Counted from the first letter of the stretch, positions 45,902 through 59,835 are shown. The stretch: 64,000 bases of DNA from Monocercomonoides exilis (GCA_001643675.2 LSRY02000040.1:462001-526000); one strand, 5' to 3'. Numbers and translations are program-made. Notes: generated by a model from the letters alone, not told the origin.

Positions 45902-48900
45902 GAAAGAGAAAGAGAAAGAGAAAGAGAAAGAGCATGTCACAGGAGAAGCAGAAGAAGGCGAAGAAGAGCTGAATGCGGTTGAGATCTCAGACATCAGCAC
46001 AGAGGAATTTGAGGAAGAGGCAGCGAAATGGATTGCTGATAACTCAGACATTGAGACAGAAAGGTTGGATCTTCCGCTGGAAGAGATAGACTTCACAGGC
46101 AGCTCAAGCGAGTCTGCTCACTCGCAGTCGACTTTCCCTTCGAAAATCAGCCGGTTCAGCTTTTGCAGCGAAGGGAGGAGCAGAACAATTGGAAGGAAAG
46201 GGAGGAAAGGGAGGAAAGGAAGGAAAGGAATGCGGAGGAGAAAGATGAGGGGGCTGTGGAGAGAGGAAGGAGAGGAAGGAGAGGAAGGAGAGGAAGGAGA
46301 TGGAAGAGTAGACGATGAAGAAGGAGAAGAAGATAAAGTGACTGAGGAAGACGGGATGGAAGAGAATGGAGAGAATGAAAATGGAACATTGTGCTTCAGT
46401 GAGGCGGAGAAAGAAGGCATTTACAGAAAGGCAAAGAAGAGTAAGAAATACAAGAGAGAGAAAGAGGAAGGGAAAGAGGAAGAGGAAGAGGAAAGGAACG
46501 AGAAAGAGAGAATGAGCGAGGAGATAAGGATTATGAACTACCATTCCGCAGAAAGAGGCGAAGCTGATTATTCGAAATCTCAATCTCTAAATGGAAGCAC
46601 ACGAACAATTGGCATATTTAACAGACGTTATCACAAGAGAGAAGCGAATGAAAGGGTGAATGTTCTCATAAAGCACAAGCCTCTTATCACAGAAAAGTGC
46701 CAGCGGTATGTTGCGTTTGCGATGACTGATCCGTCGCAGGCAGGATTCAGAGAGAAAGAAGAGATAAACAATAACAGTTGTAATAATAATAGAACTAACA
46801 ATAACAATACAAGAAGCAATTGCAATGGAGATAACATTTCACATGTCTCAAAGAAAAATCTTTTTTGTCGCAAGCAAAAAGTCAAAATCATCCGAAAAGC
46901 AGCAAATGTGCCGAAGAAGGCGCCTCGAGGGTTGCCTTATGAATACGACTGCAGAATGATGGACGCGATCATCTCTTTGCTCTGCTCAGCAGTGAGGCCG
47001 AAAAACGAAGAATTCATTGAAAACAACAAGGAAAGAAGTGATTTCAAAAGGAATCAGTTGAATTCAAATAGAGATCTGGCATCGCCTTCATCATCATCAT
47101 CATCATCATCATCATCTTCTTCTTCTTCTTCCTCCTCTTCCTTATTCCTCTCCACACGCACTTTGCCCTGTCCTCCTCCTCTTCGCCCAATTGTGGTTGA
47201 CTTGTGCTGCCGGCTGATTGTTGAGATGCTGCGGCAGACGACAGAAAAGAACAATGCTTTTCTGAAGAGAAGACGAGCACTGAAGATACAGAATGCACAT
47301 GATGAAAGAGGAGAAAGAGGAGGAAGAGGAGGAAGAGAAAAGGAAAAGGAAAGAGAGAGAGAAAGAGAGAGAGGAAGAGGAATAAGCAGAGGTTATGGAA
47401 GCAGTAAAGATGAAAGGAAGAAGAAGGGAGAGAAGAAGAAGAATGAGACACAACAAAAGTGGAATGCTGACAGCAAAGCAGATAAATCCGACAGCCAAAG
47501 AAGGCAAAGCAATGAAAGAACAAAAGGAAAAGGAGGAAAAGGAGGAAAAATTGGAAGAGAAGGAGAAAGAAAAAGAAGAAAGAAAAATAAAACGAAAGTG
47601 ATTTCACAACCAACAGCTCCACCGGCTCAGTTAAGCTGGTGGCATGCGATGCGTTTGAGACAAGTTTTTGGCTTTTTGTTGGCAGATGTTGCTTCTCTGA
47701 CAACACCTTCCTTCACAAATGTTCCCTTTGACGCTGTTCCAGCTGGATTGGAGGAGAAGATGAGGAGTTGGCTGGGACTGCCATCACAGAATTATAAATC
47801 GAAGCAGTCCACTTCTGGTTCTGAGACTTCTTCTTTTTCTTCCTCTTCCTCTTCTCCTTTAAATTCTTCTCCTCCTTCTTCTTCTCCTTCTCCTTCAACC
47901 ACCAACGGAGCAGTCTGGCCTTTTCTCCGTCTGTTTTTCGATGTGTCTCCACGAAACACACGGAAAAACGTGGCCCCTTCGAAATTCGCTGCGACAAAGC
48001 GAATTTCGCCTCTTTCTGCTGAATTTTGCTTTGATGATCCATTGGATGAAGATGCTGATGATGCTAAGAGTTATAATGATGATAACAATAACAATAATTA
48101 TTGCTCTTCTTCTTCTTCTTCTTCTTCTTCTTCTTCTTCTTCTTCTTCTTCATTAGCCTCTTCCTCTTCCTCTCCTTCATCATCACCTTCTTCCTCTTCC
48201 TCTTACTCTTCTTCCATTTGCTCCATCAATTCATTCCCAATAATTGCTCCTTCTCCGTTCACTCCTCACTTTGCTGACATGCTCTTTGAAGAAGTTCGAA
48301 ATTCTCCTTATTCCCTTTCTCTTCTCAATCAATCTTCTTCCTCTTCCTCATCTTCTCTTTCTTCCTCTTCCTCTTCTCTTTCTTCCTCTTCCTCTTCTCT
48401 TTCTTCCTCTTCCTCTTCTTCTTCTTCTTCTCCTCTTTCTTCTCTTTGTCTTTCCTCCAAATGCAACTTTTTTATAGGCCATCCTCTTTCTTCTCCTTTG
48501 GACATGGAGATTTTGATGAACAGACCCGTTTTGCTCCTTCCAACTGTCGATTTGCAGCTATCTCTAATGCATTTGATACAAAAACCAAGAAAACGATATT
48601 TTTCTTCTTCTTCTTCTCCTTCTTGCCCTTCCTCTTCCTCCTCTTCCTCCTCTTCTTCTTATCAATTTAGTCCAAAAATTCGTTCTCTTCCTTCTCCAAG
48701 CACATTGCCGCAAATTTCATCATCATCGTTATCATCATCATCATCACCTTCTTCTTCTTCTTCTCCCTCTCCTTCTTCCTCTTCTCCTCAGCCTTCAGAT
48801 GTTCCAGCTTCAACAGCATCATCTTCTTCTTTGTCCCCTTCTTCTCATCCATCTCCTTCCTCCTTTTCTGCTCCTTCTTCTTCCTCTTCTTCCTCTTCAT

Positions 48901-51307
48901 CATTTTCCTCCTCCTCCTCTTCCTCCTCTTCCTCCTCTTCCTCTTCTTCTACTGCTTCTCCAACCAATTCTTCTTCATCACCTTCATCACCTTCTACTTC
49001 ATATTCATCAATTCTTGATAATTTTCAATCTGCTCACCAAAGCTCTGCTTTAATTAACAAACCTTCATCCTCTTCTTATTCATCCTCCATCTCTTCTTCT
49101 TCATCTTCATCATCATCATCATCATCATCTTCTTCTTCTTCATCTTCATCATTATCATCTCCTTCTCCTTCTCCTTCTCCTTCTCCTTCTCCTTCTCCTT
49201 CTCCTTCCCCATCTCCTTCCCCTTCCACCGATCTCGCCCTCTCCTCTGATTTCAAGCGCCCCCGCTTCTTCATCCGCCCGAAACGGCGCCGAAAAGCTAA
49301 AGACGTTCTTTCCTTCTGCACAATGCCTTCATTTCGTGATGATTTGAGCATTGGCTCTTGCTCCACAGCCGATTTGACGTTGAATTTCACCACATTCAAT
49401 CAGAATGCGTTTGCTTCTCAGAACAGGCAGGGGAATCGCTTTTCGCAGCAGATGGGTCATAATCAGCATCAGAGCTTTCACCCAGCCAGCCTTCACGTCT
49501 CTTCAGCGTATGAACAATATCACAGTAATAACAGCAGCAATATCAAAAGCAATAATATTAATAATAATAATAATAACACAAATAATCATTTTAACCCCTG
49601 TCACAGCCACACTCACAGCCTCCTCAGTTCCTATGACCACCTCAGCGCTGTCAGTGCATTCAGCGCTTTAAGCACCCCCGCCCACTCAATAGCAGCCACA
49701 CCCTTCAGCAGTGAGTGTGAAAGCGTGTCTCAGATGTCTTCGAGCGCAGATGAAGAAGATGAAGCAATCAATGGATATCTGAAGCTGATGCAGCTGCAGG
49801 ACGGCTCGTTCAATTTCGATGCGTTTGAAACGCAGAGCGGAAGGATGGCGGAGTTTGGAGATGGAGGAATGAGGAACAGAATGAGCGATGGAATGGATAA
49901 TCCATTGGATTCTGGTGTGAATGACAGATTAACTGACAGATTTAACAGAGGAGCAAACAGTGAATACAGTGTTGATTACAGTTCCAGTGTGAACAGCAAG
50001 TATTTGAGCAGCGGTGCAACTGCAATGAGGATGCGAAGGCAGCACATTGTCCCTTTCAGAAGCAATTCGGTTTCTGCTTCTTTTTCCTGTTCAAGTTCGA
50101 ATTCGAGTTCTAATTCAAGTTCTTGTTCTTGTTCTGGTTCTGTTTCGTCTTCTTTGGCTGCTCCATCAGTTGCTTCGGTTGCTTTGACAACAACTTCATC
50201 ATCATCAACTTCTTCTTCTTCTTCTTCTGATTTAGGTTCAGATTCTTTGTTCCATGATGCAATATTAACTTTATCACCTTCATCATCATCATCTTCTTCT
50301 TCTTTCTCTTCCTCTTCTTCTTCTTCTTCCTCTTTCCCCCTTCCTTCTCAATCTTCCCCTTTCTCTGATATTGCTCCTCTTCCTCTTTCCTTCGCAATTA
50401 CTGGCCCTCCTCTTCCTTCTCCTCCCAAAATAACCTCCAAAATGCAAACTAAACAGCATCCTCTTCAAGATTCATTGTTGGTGTGCAAACTGCAACTTAT
50501 GGACAACTCTTCTTCTTCTCTTTCTTCCTCTTCCTCTTCTTCATCTTCTTCTCCGTATTTCACCATAACCTCTTCTTCCTCTTCTCCTTCTTTTTCCTCT
50601 TCCTCTTCCTCCTCCTCTTCTTCTCCTTCCTCCTCTCCTTCTCTCTGGACGTCTGTGAGGAAAGCCAAAGAAGAAGTGTATCGTTCTCCACACAATCCTC
50701 TTGAGCTGTTCCAGGCAATGAACGAAGACCCAGTTAATTCCTATGAAGTGATAGAGAAAGAAGGAAGGAAGATGAATAATAATAATAATAACAGCAATGC
50801 GATGAAAAAGAACAATAAGGATAACTTTGTTGCTGCTTCGTCTTCTGTCGTGGTTAGAGATGAATTAGAGGGAGAAAGGAATATGTCTTCTTCTTCTTCT
50901 TCTTCTTCTTCTTCTTCTTCTTCTTCTTCTTCTTCTTCTTCTTCTTCCGTTCCATTTTCTTCTTCCCCTTCCTTTTCGAAGCCTTCTTCTTTTCTTTCTT
51001 CTTCCCCTCTTTTAACAACCTCTCCTCTGCTTATATCTCCTTCTCCTTCTCTTTCTCTTTCTCATTCTCCTTCTCCTTCTTTCGCCTCTTCTCTGAAATC
51101 TTCACCCCTTCCTCGAACATCACCTTCATCATCATCTTCCTCTTCCTCTTCTTCTTCTTCTCCAATTCCTTTGCCTCTTCCTCTTCCTCTTCCATTGCCT
51201 TTATCTTCACAATACCCTTTGCCTTTGCCAATGCAGATGCCTTTATCATTATCTTCTTCTTCCTCTCCTTCCTCTCCTTCCTCTTCCTCCTTTTCTTCTT
51301 CTCCTTC

Positions 51308-51340
<33 letters not shown>

Positions 51341-54300
51341 TTCCTCTCTTCCTTTCCCTCGCTCCTCTTCTCTTATTCCATTAGCCCCACAGGCACAGCC
51401 AGACGCCATCGCTGCTTCTATTCTGATGCCTCTCACTGGAGACAAAAAAGACATTGAAACAACAGCAAAAACAGGAAAATTAACAGAAATAACAGGAAAA
51501 TTGAATGGAAGAAAGAACGAAAAAATGAATGAAAATGGATTTGAAAAAGAAAAATTCAAAGTAAAAGACAAAGAAAAAGAAGGCAAAGAAGGCAAAGAAG
51601 GCAAAGAAGAAGAAGAAGAAGAATTCAATTCGTTCACAAAAATCACACAAAACAATAAAAACAATAAAAACAATGAAAACAACCAAAAAGCGACGGAAAG
51701 TGATGTTATTACAGTGTGGGAGCTGACAGGCGACTTGGCACATGTTCAGAAGCAGGTGGTGAATGTGAAGTCAGACAAGATCATCAGAACAGAAGATGAA
51801 CAGTCAATTTCTGTACTCAACATTGGTGGTGGTGGTGGTGGAGGAAGAGAAGGAAAAGAAAGAGAAAGAGAAAGAGGAAGAGGAAGAGAAGAAAGCGAAG
51901 AGGAGAAAGATGAAAGAAATTTTGATGGAAGGGAAGGAGCAGAAGATGCAACTGAAGAAAGATCAAAAGACGAATTTTGCATTGGAATTGCAGAAGGAAA
52001 TACGAATTTTGACAAGGCATCTTGTTTGGAGATTCCAAATGAGCAAATGTCTTCTTTTTCTTCCAACCCCTCTTCTTCTTCACCCTTCGCTTCCTCTTCT
52101 TCTTCTTCTTCCTCCTCCTCCTCCTCCTCTTCTTCTTCTTCCTTCGATCTCTCCGACGACCTCTTTCCTATCTCCAAGCCCCGCCCTCATCTGAAGGACA
52201 CACCTGCTCTTCTTCCCTTTCCCCGTGCCAATCATATCCCTCTCTGCCTTCGCGGCGCAGTGAACGAAGCAGAAGCGCTGAAGATGGCATTGCAAAGAGC
52301 TATTTGTGTGGCAGGCACGCTTTTGAGGGTGACTGACAGAAAAACGGAGGTGTCGGGAAGGTTTGGCTCTTTGTTCTATGGAGCGTTTTGCTGTGAGAAG
52401 GAGAAGAATCTGCAGGCGGTGCTGGAGAAGGAAGAGGAAGAGGAAGAAGAAGAAGAAGAGGAAGAAGAAGAGAAGGAGGAAAAAGAGGAAGAAGAAGAAG
52501 AAAAAGTGAAAATTGATAAGAAAACGAAAAATTCTTCTTCAACTTCTTCTTCGAATGAAAAGAAGAAAGAAAGAGAAGGAAGAAGAGAAGAGAAAGAAGA
52601 AAATAACAAGGATGTGAATGCTCAACCTATTATTGCATCATCTGCTTCAGCCACACCTTCTCATTCACCTTCTCCTTCTCCCTCTCGATCACCTCTTCTT
52701 CCTTCTTCTTCTCCTTCTCCTTCTCCTTCTTTGTCTTTAACTTCATTCAAAAAGAACATCAACTATGAAAACTCAAAATCTTTGCGCCCTCTTTTCTCAT
52801 CTGATATGCTTCCTCTATTAGCCAAGTATTCTCCAAAACCTTCTTCACAAACAAATTCTTCCAGACAATCAACCTCTTCTTCTCCTTCTCCTTCTCCTCT
52901 TCCTCCTCCTTCTTCCTCCTCCTCCTCTTCTTCTTCTATTTTATCTTCTCTTCTTGAACTACTCAACCCCCGTCTCCCTCTTCTTGGGGAGAAAATTTCA
53001 GTTTCTGCTTCTGATTTGCTGCCAAACAGCTTTCCTTTCATTCCTCCTCTTTCTTCTCTTGTTTTGTCACCTGATCTCAATCCTTCGTTGTGCAATGCTT
53101 TATCTTCATTGAAATACTTAGACACATTAAAAGGGAATAATAATCATTGTTATTGCAATTTTGATAGCTTTAATTCTTCTTGTTCTTCCTCCTCCTCCCC
53201 TTCTTCCCCTTCTTCCTCTTCTTCTTCCTCTTCCTCTTCCTCTTCTCCTTCTCCTTCTCTCCTCTCTCTCCTCTCCTCCTTCAGTTCCTCTCTCTTCTCC
53301 TCCTCTCCTTTCTTCCCCTGCCGTGCGGTCATCAGCAAACAAGAATCGCTTGTCTTTCTGAGAATTGAGTCTTCATTCATTTGTGGCTACATCATTGAAC
53401 CTCCTCAGCATCATTTGAACATTGCACAGTTAAACAATGCATTGGGTTCTTCTCTTTCTTCTTCTCGTTCTCGTCCTTCTCCTTCTCATTATTCCTCCTC
53501 CTCCTCCTCCTCTTCTTCTTCTTCATTGCAATCATCTCAATCCCCCTTCAATTTGAATAAACAAAGCAGCAATATTGCAACTCAAATGAACAACCAACAA
53601 GCCAAACAGAAGAACCCCTCTTCAAAATTGCCTTTCCCTTTTTCTCGTTCGCTTTCTCCACAGCCGCCACAGAATCGCATTGTTGGATCAACTAAATATG
53701 TGAATTCTTTGATTAATGATAAAATCTCTTCTTCCTCTTCTTCTTTCTCCTCCTCCTCCTCCTCATCATCTTCTTCATCATCCACCATCTACACCCTCAT
53801 CCGTGTGATGCAGATGCCTCTCTCTCACTCTCTTCTCTACCAAACAAAGACCTCTCCTCTTCATCTCCTTCTCTTTGAGCATTCGACGGATTCTTTGATT
53901 GCCATCAGCTCAAAGGAGATTGTGAACGACGTGTATGGAGAGAGAGAGGCAGCGAAATATCGATTGAGGTACGAAGAAAAGAGAAGGCAAGCAGAAATAA
54001 ACAGAAATGAGAAGATGAAGATGAAGAAGAAGAAGAAGAAGGTGATGATGATGATGGCGAATGGAGATGGGAATGTGATAAATAACAATAATAATAACAG
54101 TGGAATGAATGAAAGATCAGGATTAGGAGAAAGAGGAGGAGAAGGAGGAGAAGGAGGAGAAGGAGGAGAAAGAGAAAGAGGAAGAGGAAGAGAAGGAGGA
54201 AGCATCATTGGATGTGCGTTGGAAGAGCAGAATGGAAAGATGATGGCATATCAACAACATCAACCTTATCAACAATCCCAGCAGTTTCAATGCTCACAAG

Positions 54301-54890
54301 CACATTCTTCTTCTCCTTCTCTTTCTCATTCGCCTTCTCATTCAAGATCACCCAGCCACTCCACGCTGTTCTCTGCACTTGACATCAACCCTGCCTATAT
54401 CCCTCCTCTCACTTCTGCTTCTTCTTCTTCATCCTCCTCCTCCTCCTCTTCTTCTAATCCTTCTTCTTCTTCCTCCTCCTCTTCTTCTTCTTCCCAATCA
54501 CAATCTCCTCATCTCCACCGCTCAACCACACTGCCCACACCTCAGTCTCCTGTAAAACTGTCTTCTCCTTCTCAGAACACTCAAACTAGCTCCCCCCATT
54601 TGCTTCTCTTGCTCCACGGATTCGGATGTGGCTGCGGTTGTGGCAGTGGTTGTAATTACGAACGTGATAAATGCAATGCAGATAAATCTTATTCTTCTTC
54701 TTCTTCTTATTCATCATCATCTTCTTCTTCTTCTCTTTCTTCTTCTTCTTCTCATTCTCCAACCTCTTTTTCACCAGCTGCTCGCTCGAAGAATCAGCAA
54801 AGAACTCGTTCGCAATCTCCCTTCAATCACACAGCCTCTTCTGCCACTGCTGCTTCTTCTTCTGCTACAAAACAAATAATGTCTTCTTCT

Positions 54891-54940
<50 letters not shown>

Positions 54941-55394
54941 TGCCAATTCTTCGATTGTTATCGTTACCAAATCCGATACATCTCCAAATTCTCTTTCCTC
55001 TTTCGAAATCGTTCAACCTTTGTCTCTTTCTCCATCTCCAAATATCTCTCCTTCTTCTTCTTCTTCTTCCTCTTCCTCTTCTTCTTCTCATTCTTCTCCT
55101 TCTCCTTCTCCTCTCTCTTTCGCTCTCCCCTCCCTCAAATCTCCTGCCCTTCTCTCTTCTCTCTTCCTCAACAAGCACAACATTTCTCGTCCTTCTCCTT
55201 TGTTTGCCAGGCTGTTCAGAGCAAACCTCAATGCTGCTCCTTCATTTGGCGATAAAAGAGGACTTCAATCAAATATTGGAAAATTCTCTTCTTCTGCTTC
55301 TTCTTCTTCTTCTTCTTCTGCTGCTGCTGCTGCCACTGCTTCTGCTTCGTGCAATCAATCAGCAGTAACATTAGCATCATTTATTCCCTCTTCG

Positions 55395-55433
<39 letters not shown>

Positions 55434-57851
55434 ATATCTTCTTCTTCTTCTTTGTCTTCCTTCACTTCTTCCACTTCTTCCTCTTCCTCTCGCCTCTTCC
55501 CTGAGAATGCCACGCCCTTCCGCCCTGTCAGCCCCACAGAGCAGATGAGACAGACATTCCATGCAAACAACCCCTGGCTACTCAGAAGCTGCTCTCAGCC
55601 TCGTCTTCTGCCTTCACACGTGCAGAGTAGAATAGCAGCAGATGAGGTGCTTCTTTGGAATGGTTGGAAAGAAAAAGGTGAAGAAGGAGGAGTGGAGAAG
55701 AAGGAGAAAGAGAAGGAGAAGAGGAAGAAGAATAGAAAAAGAGTAGGGAATAAAAAGAAATGCAATGAAATGACAATATCTTCATCTTCCTCATCAGAAG
55801 TGAAAATGAGTGAAATCAGCAGACGAAGCAAAAGGAATGCATTAGAGCAGCCATCAAAACTCCAACAGGATGAGTTGCTTGTGTCAATGATTGCTTCGAC
55901 CCTTCTGCTCATCCCAACATTCACTGCCTCCACTCTTTCCTTCATCAGATGCAATAGTTATCTGCCATCTTCATTATATCCATTGTCTTCTTCCTCCTCC
56001 TCCTCTTCCTCCTCTTCCTCCTCTTCTTCTTCTTCCTCCTTCAACTATTTCCCATTCCTCCCCACAACTTTCTCCCTCCACCCTTCTCATCTTCGCCCCC
56101 GCAGCCAATACCTCCTCCTCTTCGCCTCTGCTTCCACTGCAACTTCATTCGTAGCCACTGTTTATTTGCGAAAGGCTCTTCTTTGCACACTTAGAGAACA
56201 TGTGCTTGTGAATTCTATGCAAAACGAGATGATTCTGTGTGGGTTTGACCAGACGCTAAGGAAGAGGAACAAAAGAGAGGTGTTAAGGCAGAGGCAGAAG
56301 AAGGCGAAGAGAGAGAGGAAGTTTTTGCTGCGGGTGAGGAGGAGCTATGCGAAGCAGTCACTTTTGGAAGGGAAGGAAGGGAAAGAAATGAATAGGGATC
56401 AGAAGGGAGGAATAATATCTCGGTCAATGAATGCTATTTCTTCTTCTCCTTCATCCTTTTCTTCTCCATTTGCTTCTCCTTTTGATTCTTCTGCAAATGC
56501 AATCCAAGTTTCTGGTTTAATTTCTTCTTCTTCTTCTTCTCCTGTGAAGCGAATGAATGTGCTGTTGGGAAGCAATTGGAGAGGGAAGACAAAGAGAAGA
56601 GGGTGGAACGAGAGAGAAAGAGAAAAAGATGAAGAAAGAGAAAGAGAAAGAGAAAGAGAAAGAGAGAAAGAGAGTAAGAGAAAGGTAATTACTGTTAATG
56701 CCCATTCAATTACGTATGCAGATGATGCAATAAGGACAGGAATGTTGAACAGTCCGCGAGAAAAGCTCAAAATGCGAAGGAACACGAAGAACAAGACAGC
56801 AGCTTTGTTCACTGCGATGCTGAAGAACCCGTCATCAGACACAGAAGATGAGGAAGAAGGGGAAGAAGAAGAGGAAGGAGGAGAAGAGGAGGAGGAGGAA
56901 AGAGAAGGAAGAAGAGAAGGAGAAGGGAAAAGAAGCAATTCGAATGCAAAAGGAGTTAATACAAAGAGCAAACGGAAGAATTTCAGAGGCAGTTCGAATT
57001 GGAAGGAAGATGCAGACACACAATCAGAAGATGATCTTTGGACGCCTCTGAAGCCACAGGGCGAAGAAGCTGATGGGATTTCGTATGAGTCTGGAATGGA
57101 TATGTACAAGATGAACTCAAGGAAAGAAGGAGGAGAAAGAGGAGAAAGAGGAGAAAGAGAGGAAGAGAATATTCAGCTGTCAAGGGGAAGACAAATGTTG
57201 GAAAAGTTGCCTTCTTCTTCTTCTTCTTCTTCTTCTGGCTCTTCTTCCTCTTCAACATCATCATCAACTTCTACAGCACAACCAATGAACTCAATGAACT
57301 CACAGCAATCGCTGACTCTTCCAGCTCTTTCATTCACCACAGCCACACTCTCCACACAGTCAACATCAAATGCGTCCTTCACAGGCTCTTCTCATCCATC
57401 TCTTTCTTCTCATTCATTGGAGCAGCCAAACTCACCCACCAAGTTTCTTTCATCTGTTTCTATTCATTCTGCTCAATCTTCCCTCTCTGCTCGATCTACT
57501 CAATCTGCCCAGTTTTCACTGTCTGGCAGCCAATTTACAGCAGATGCCTCTCATTCACAAGGAGAAAAGACAGAACAAACAGAAAAAACAGAACAAACAG
57601 AACAAACAGAAAAAACAGAAAAAACAATAAACACATTCAATCCTCGGTCAATAGAAGAGCCCAGCGAAGACGAGAGCGAAGAATCTGCTCTGTCTGAACT
57701 GGATGACTCGCCATTTGCGCTGCCTCCTTCTTTCACGACCACTCCTTCCTCTGAAATGGAGCTCACTTTCCTGCTTTATTCAGCTTGCCCTTCTTTTGAC
57801 TGCCTCTTTGCTGCATTGCTGGCAGCGAGAAGAAGGCTCTTTCGGAAGTAG
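35168..57851 (+). CDS. Giant CLEC16A-like FPL-domain protein, ~7,519 residues
   Basis: Exons 35168-35340, 35401-35704 and 35769-57851 join in phase. The third is a single 22,083-bp exon without one stop. Residues about 100-220 carry the FPL region of CLEC16A/EMA/GOP-1: NNELLSYYISTLRSLA, YHYFFRR, then FIYAVKYFTNPDNLIKTACR and IILTILKV. Two later islands also match the family: ETILILCDIIRLDSLLLSHS with LLIANLIVPL (about residues 480-520), and TSLCLFLFTTILSSSLPPII (about 715). Family members act at endosomes and lysosomes in membrane traffic, autophagy and mitophagy. The rest is about 7,000 residues of Ser, Glu/Lys, Arg/Ser and Asn tracts punctuated by well-formed islands (for example residues about 3103-3390, 5635-5715, 6740-7040 and the last 35). 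The family is usually about 1,000 residues, so this is roughly sevenfold expanded. Hidden introns cannot be excluded. Confidence 0.85.
36701..36855 (+). other. Second CLEC16A-family helical island
   Basis: Between Ser-rich linkers the frame encodes a helix-rich stretch (LGDLLSDFSETILILCDIIR, then LLLSHSVARLLIANLIVPLA). It corresponds by position and pattern to the CLEC16A segment after the FPL domain. This supports homology beyond the FPL domain itself. Confidence 0.6.
40867..40971 (+). repeat. (TCT)n tract coding for ~36 serines
   Basis: A nearly pure TCT run followed by TCC/TCT variants encodes one of the longest serine runs of the giant protein. Similar runs lie at 45732-45785, 47085-47145, 48105-48150, 50884-50946 and 54883-54945. 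All stay in the serine frame and none is read as Leu or Phe. Confidence 0.9.
42303..42342 (+). repeat. AGAAGC repeats coding for an RS dipeptide tract
   Basis: Units of AGAAGC give alternating Arg-Ser near residue 2340, within a basic Arg/Ser/Lys/His region (about residues 2220-2360). RS tracts are typical of nuclear speckle and splicing factors, which is unexpected in an endosomal protein. Confidence 0.75.
42672..42717 (+). repeat. (TCTCCT)n tract coding for Ser-Pro dipeptides
   Basis: Alternating TCT/CCT codons give repeated Ser-Pro. A second array lies at 49157-49230. Such dipeptides are candidate proline-directed phosphorylation clusters. Confidence 0.85.
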
Positions 57852-58225
57852 CAGAAGCTCGTTGTTTTTATAATTGTTTTATATACTGTTTTATAGTTAT
57901 TTGCCGTTTTTCATTTTGATGTATTGTTAGAATTTTTTTATTTGATTATTCTTAGTTTGTATTTTGTTTTTATGAGATTATTTTGTAATTTATCTGTATC
58001 TAACAGCATAAAAGTTTAAAGATAGATGTTGATAATCATTTATCTTTGATGCTAATGCTTGCATTATTAGCAAACTTTAGAGAATGTTTTGCGTATTTCA
58101 AAAGTCGAGATTTTTTTAAGAATCCCATTGTATAAAAAGAACACTGATCTAAGACATTTTTAAGAACTTCTTTTTTATTGTATTTCTTGTAGGAAATCTA
58201 CATAAATTTTATAAGGTTTTCAAAT
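57852..58225. other. Spacer before the CWC15 gene
   Basis: AT-rich 374-bp gap between two same-strand genes. It holds the 3' end of the giant gene and the promoter of CWC15. No motif identified. Confidence 0.45.
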
Positions 58226-59144
58226 ATGTCTGGAAAAGCAACTTATCATACAAAGATTGCTCGCACACTTTTATTTCCTGTACCGTCAAAACAATATTCA
58301 TCAAAAGACATGGCCGGTCACACAGCTCTCAAATACAGATTTGAAACCCCTCAATCTATTGTATCTCCGCATAGAATTATTTCACAAACGTTTGTGAAAG
58401 AAGAACAAGAAATTCCTCCACCTAAAAAACGATCTCATTTAGATTCTATTTGTTTGTATTTTCATTTTTATTATTTTTGCAAATTCTTTCGATATTTGTT
58501 GCAACACAAATACTTTTCAGTATCTCAATTTGATGACGAAGATGAAGTTCCAGAAATCATTTCATCAAGAAAGTATGAAGTTTTCTTAATTTTGAAAAAT
58601 GGAAGTTTGTCTAATTTTTTACAGGCAAAAGAAAATGCGACAAAAAAATGAAAAGGATGATGAAAGCGATGATGAAAATGAAAATTCAAACAATGAAAAT
58701 GAAGAAGGCACTTCATATAAAAAAGAGGATAATGAAAAAGATTCAAAAGATTCTGATGATGAAGAAAGGCAGAAAAAAGAAAATGATAAAAGCAAAGAAG
58801 ACGATGACGACGACGATGACGATGAAGACGAAGAGGATGATGAAGATGATGATGCAATGCTTCTTGCTGTTTTGGAGAAGATTAAACAAGAAAGAGCTTT
58901 GAAGCAGCTTCATGAAGCAGAAGAAAATCAGTCAATGGAATCTCTGCCTGACTCAAAACCTTCTTCTCTTTCGACGACGCTTCTTTCAATGGAAAATCGC
59001 TCTTTTGCCGTTCGGCCGCGCTGGGATGAAGATACAGTGTTCAGGAATCAGGCAACAAGAGACGAGAAGGAGAAGAAAAGGTTTATAAATGATACTGTTC
59101 GAAACGATTTCCACAAGAATTTTTTGAAAAAATATGTTAAATAA
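58226..59144 (+). CDS. CWC15: CWC15 spliceosome-associated protein
   Basis: Exons 58226-58451, 58521-58572 and 58625-59144 give 265 residues plus stop. Near the amino end is the family block SKQYSSKDMAGHTALKYR. The middle is Asp/Glu/Lys-rich, then a helix LLAVLEKIKQERALKQLHEA. The carboxyl end has the family signature PRWDEDTVFRNQA and RFINDTVRNDFHKNFLKKYV. CWC15 is a core component of the Prp19-associated complex in the catalytically active spliceosome, in the nucleus, which fits a genome with many introns. The length is close to that of human CWC15 (about 229), with a longer acidic middle. The gene converges on AP-2 alpha. Confidence 0.94.
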
Positions 59145-59835
59145 AAGAATTTTCTTTTTTTGAATAAAAAATAAAAAATAAAATCCATTTCATGAAAAGA
59201 TGAATTTTTGTAATGTTTTTTTTTTATAATTATAAAACAGAAAATGGAAAGGGAAAAAAGAAAGAAAAATATTAAATTAGAATAAAAGAGAGCAACGTTG
59301 ACATGAAAATGCAAGCAATTGGAAAATAGGAAATATGAACTTCACTAAACAATTTACTTCAAAATTTCAAAAAAGAGCCAGAAACAAAAGAGGATGAAGG
59401 GATTTTAATTGAAAACTACTCAACAATGAATCATGAAATTTCTTCTAAAAACAGAAAAGAAACGTTCAAAATTGAAAAATAAATGAAGGAGAGATAAAAA
59501 AAAAAATAGAGCAAAATAAATGTGTAAGTTTATGAGAAATCAATGCTCTTTTAAAAAAAAAAATAAAAATAGATTGAAAAAAACACTCGAAAATGTGAAG
59601 AACCCTCAAAACGGACGAAACAACAAGAACACTCAGACTTTAAATACATAAGAGGAAAAAAAAAGAAAAGATTATTTTTTTTTTTCAATTTTTTTTCATG
59701 TGTTAATAAATCAAGACTGTGACGTGGAAGAGAACGAGAATGCGCTTTCTTTATTTTAACATTATTATTTATTATTTATTAATTATTATCATTGCCATTA
59801 TCATCATCAATCCAAGTCTTTAATAATTGTTCCAC
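59145..59835. other. Convergent 3' spacer
   Basis: A/T-rich DNA with several poly-A and poly-T runs between the convergent CWC15 and AP-2 alpha stop codons. It presumably holds both poly(A) sites. No gene seen. Confidence 0.45.

Noticed and set aside
36020-57766. Dozens of 60-350-residue Leu/Pro/Ser/Glu-rich frames inside the giant gene, on both strands
   Set aside because: Shadows of TCT, GAA and GAGAAA tracts. The single 22-kb frame continues the FPL domain in phase and explains the sequence.
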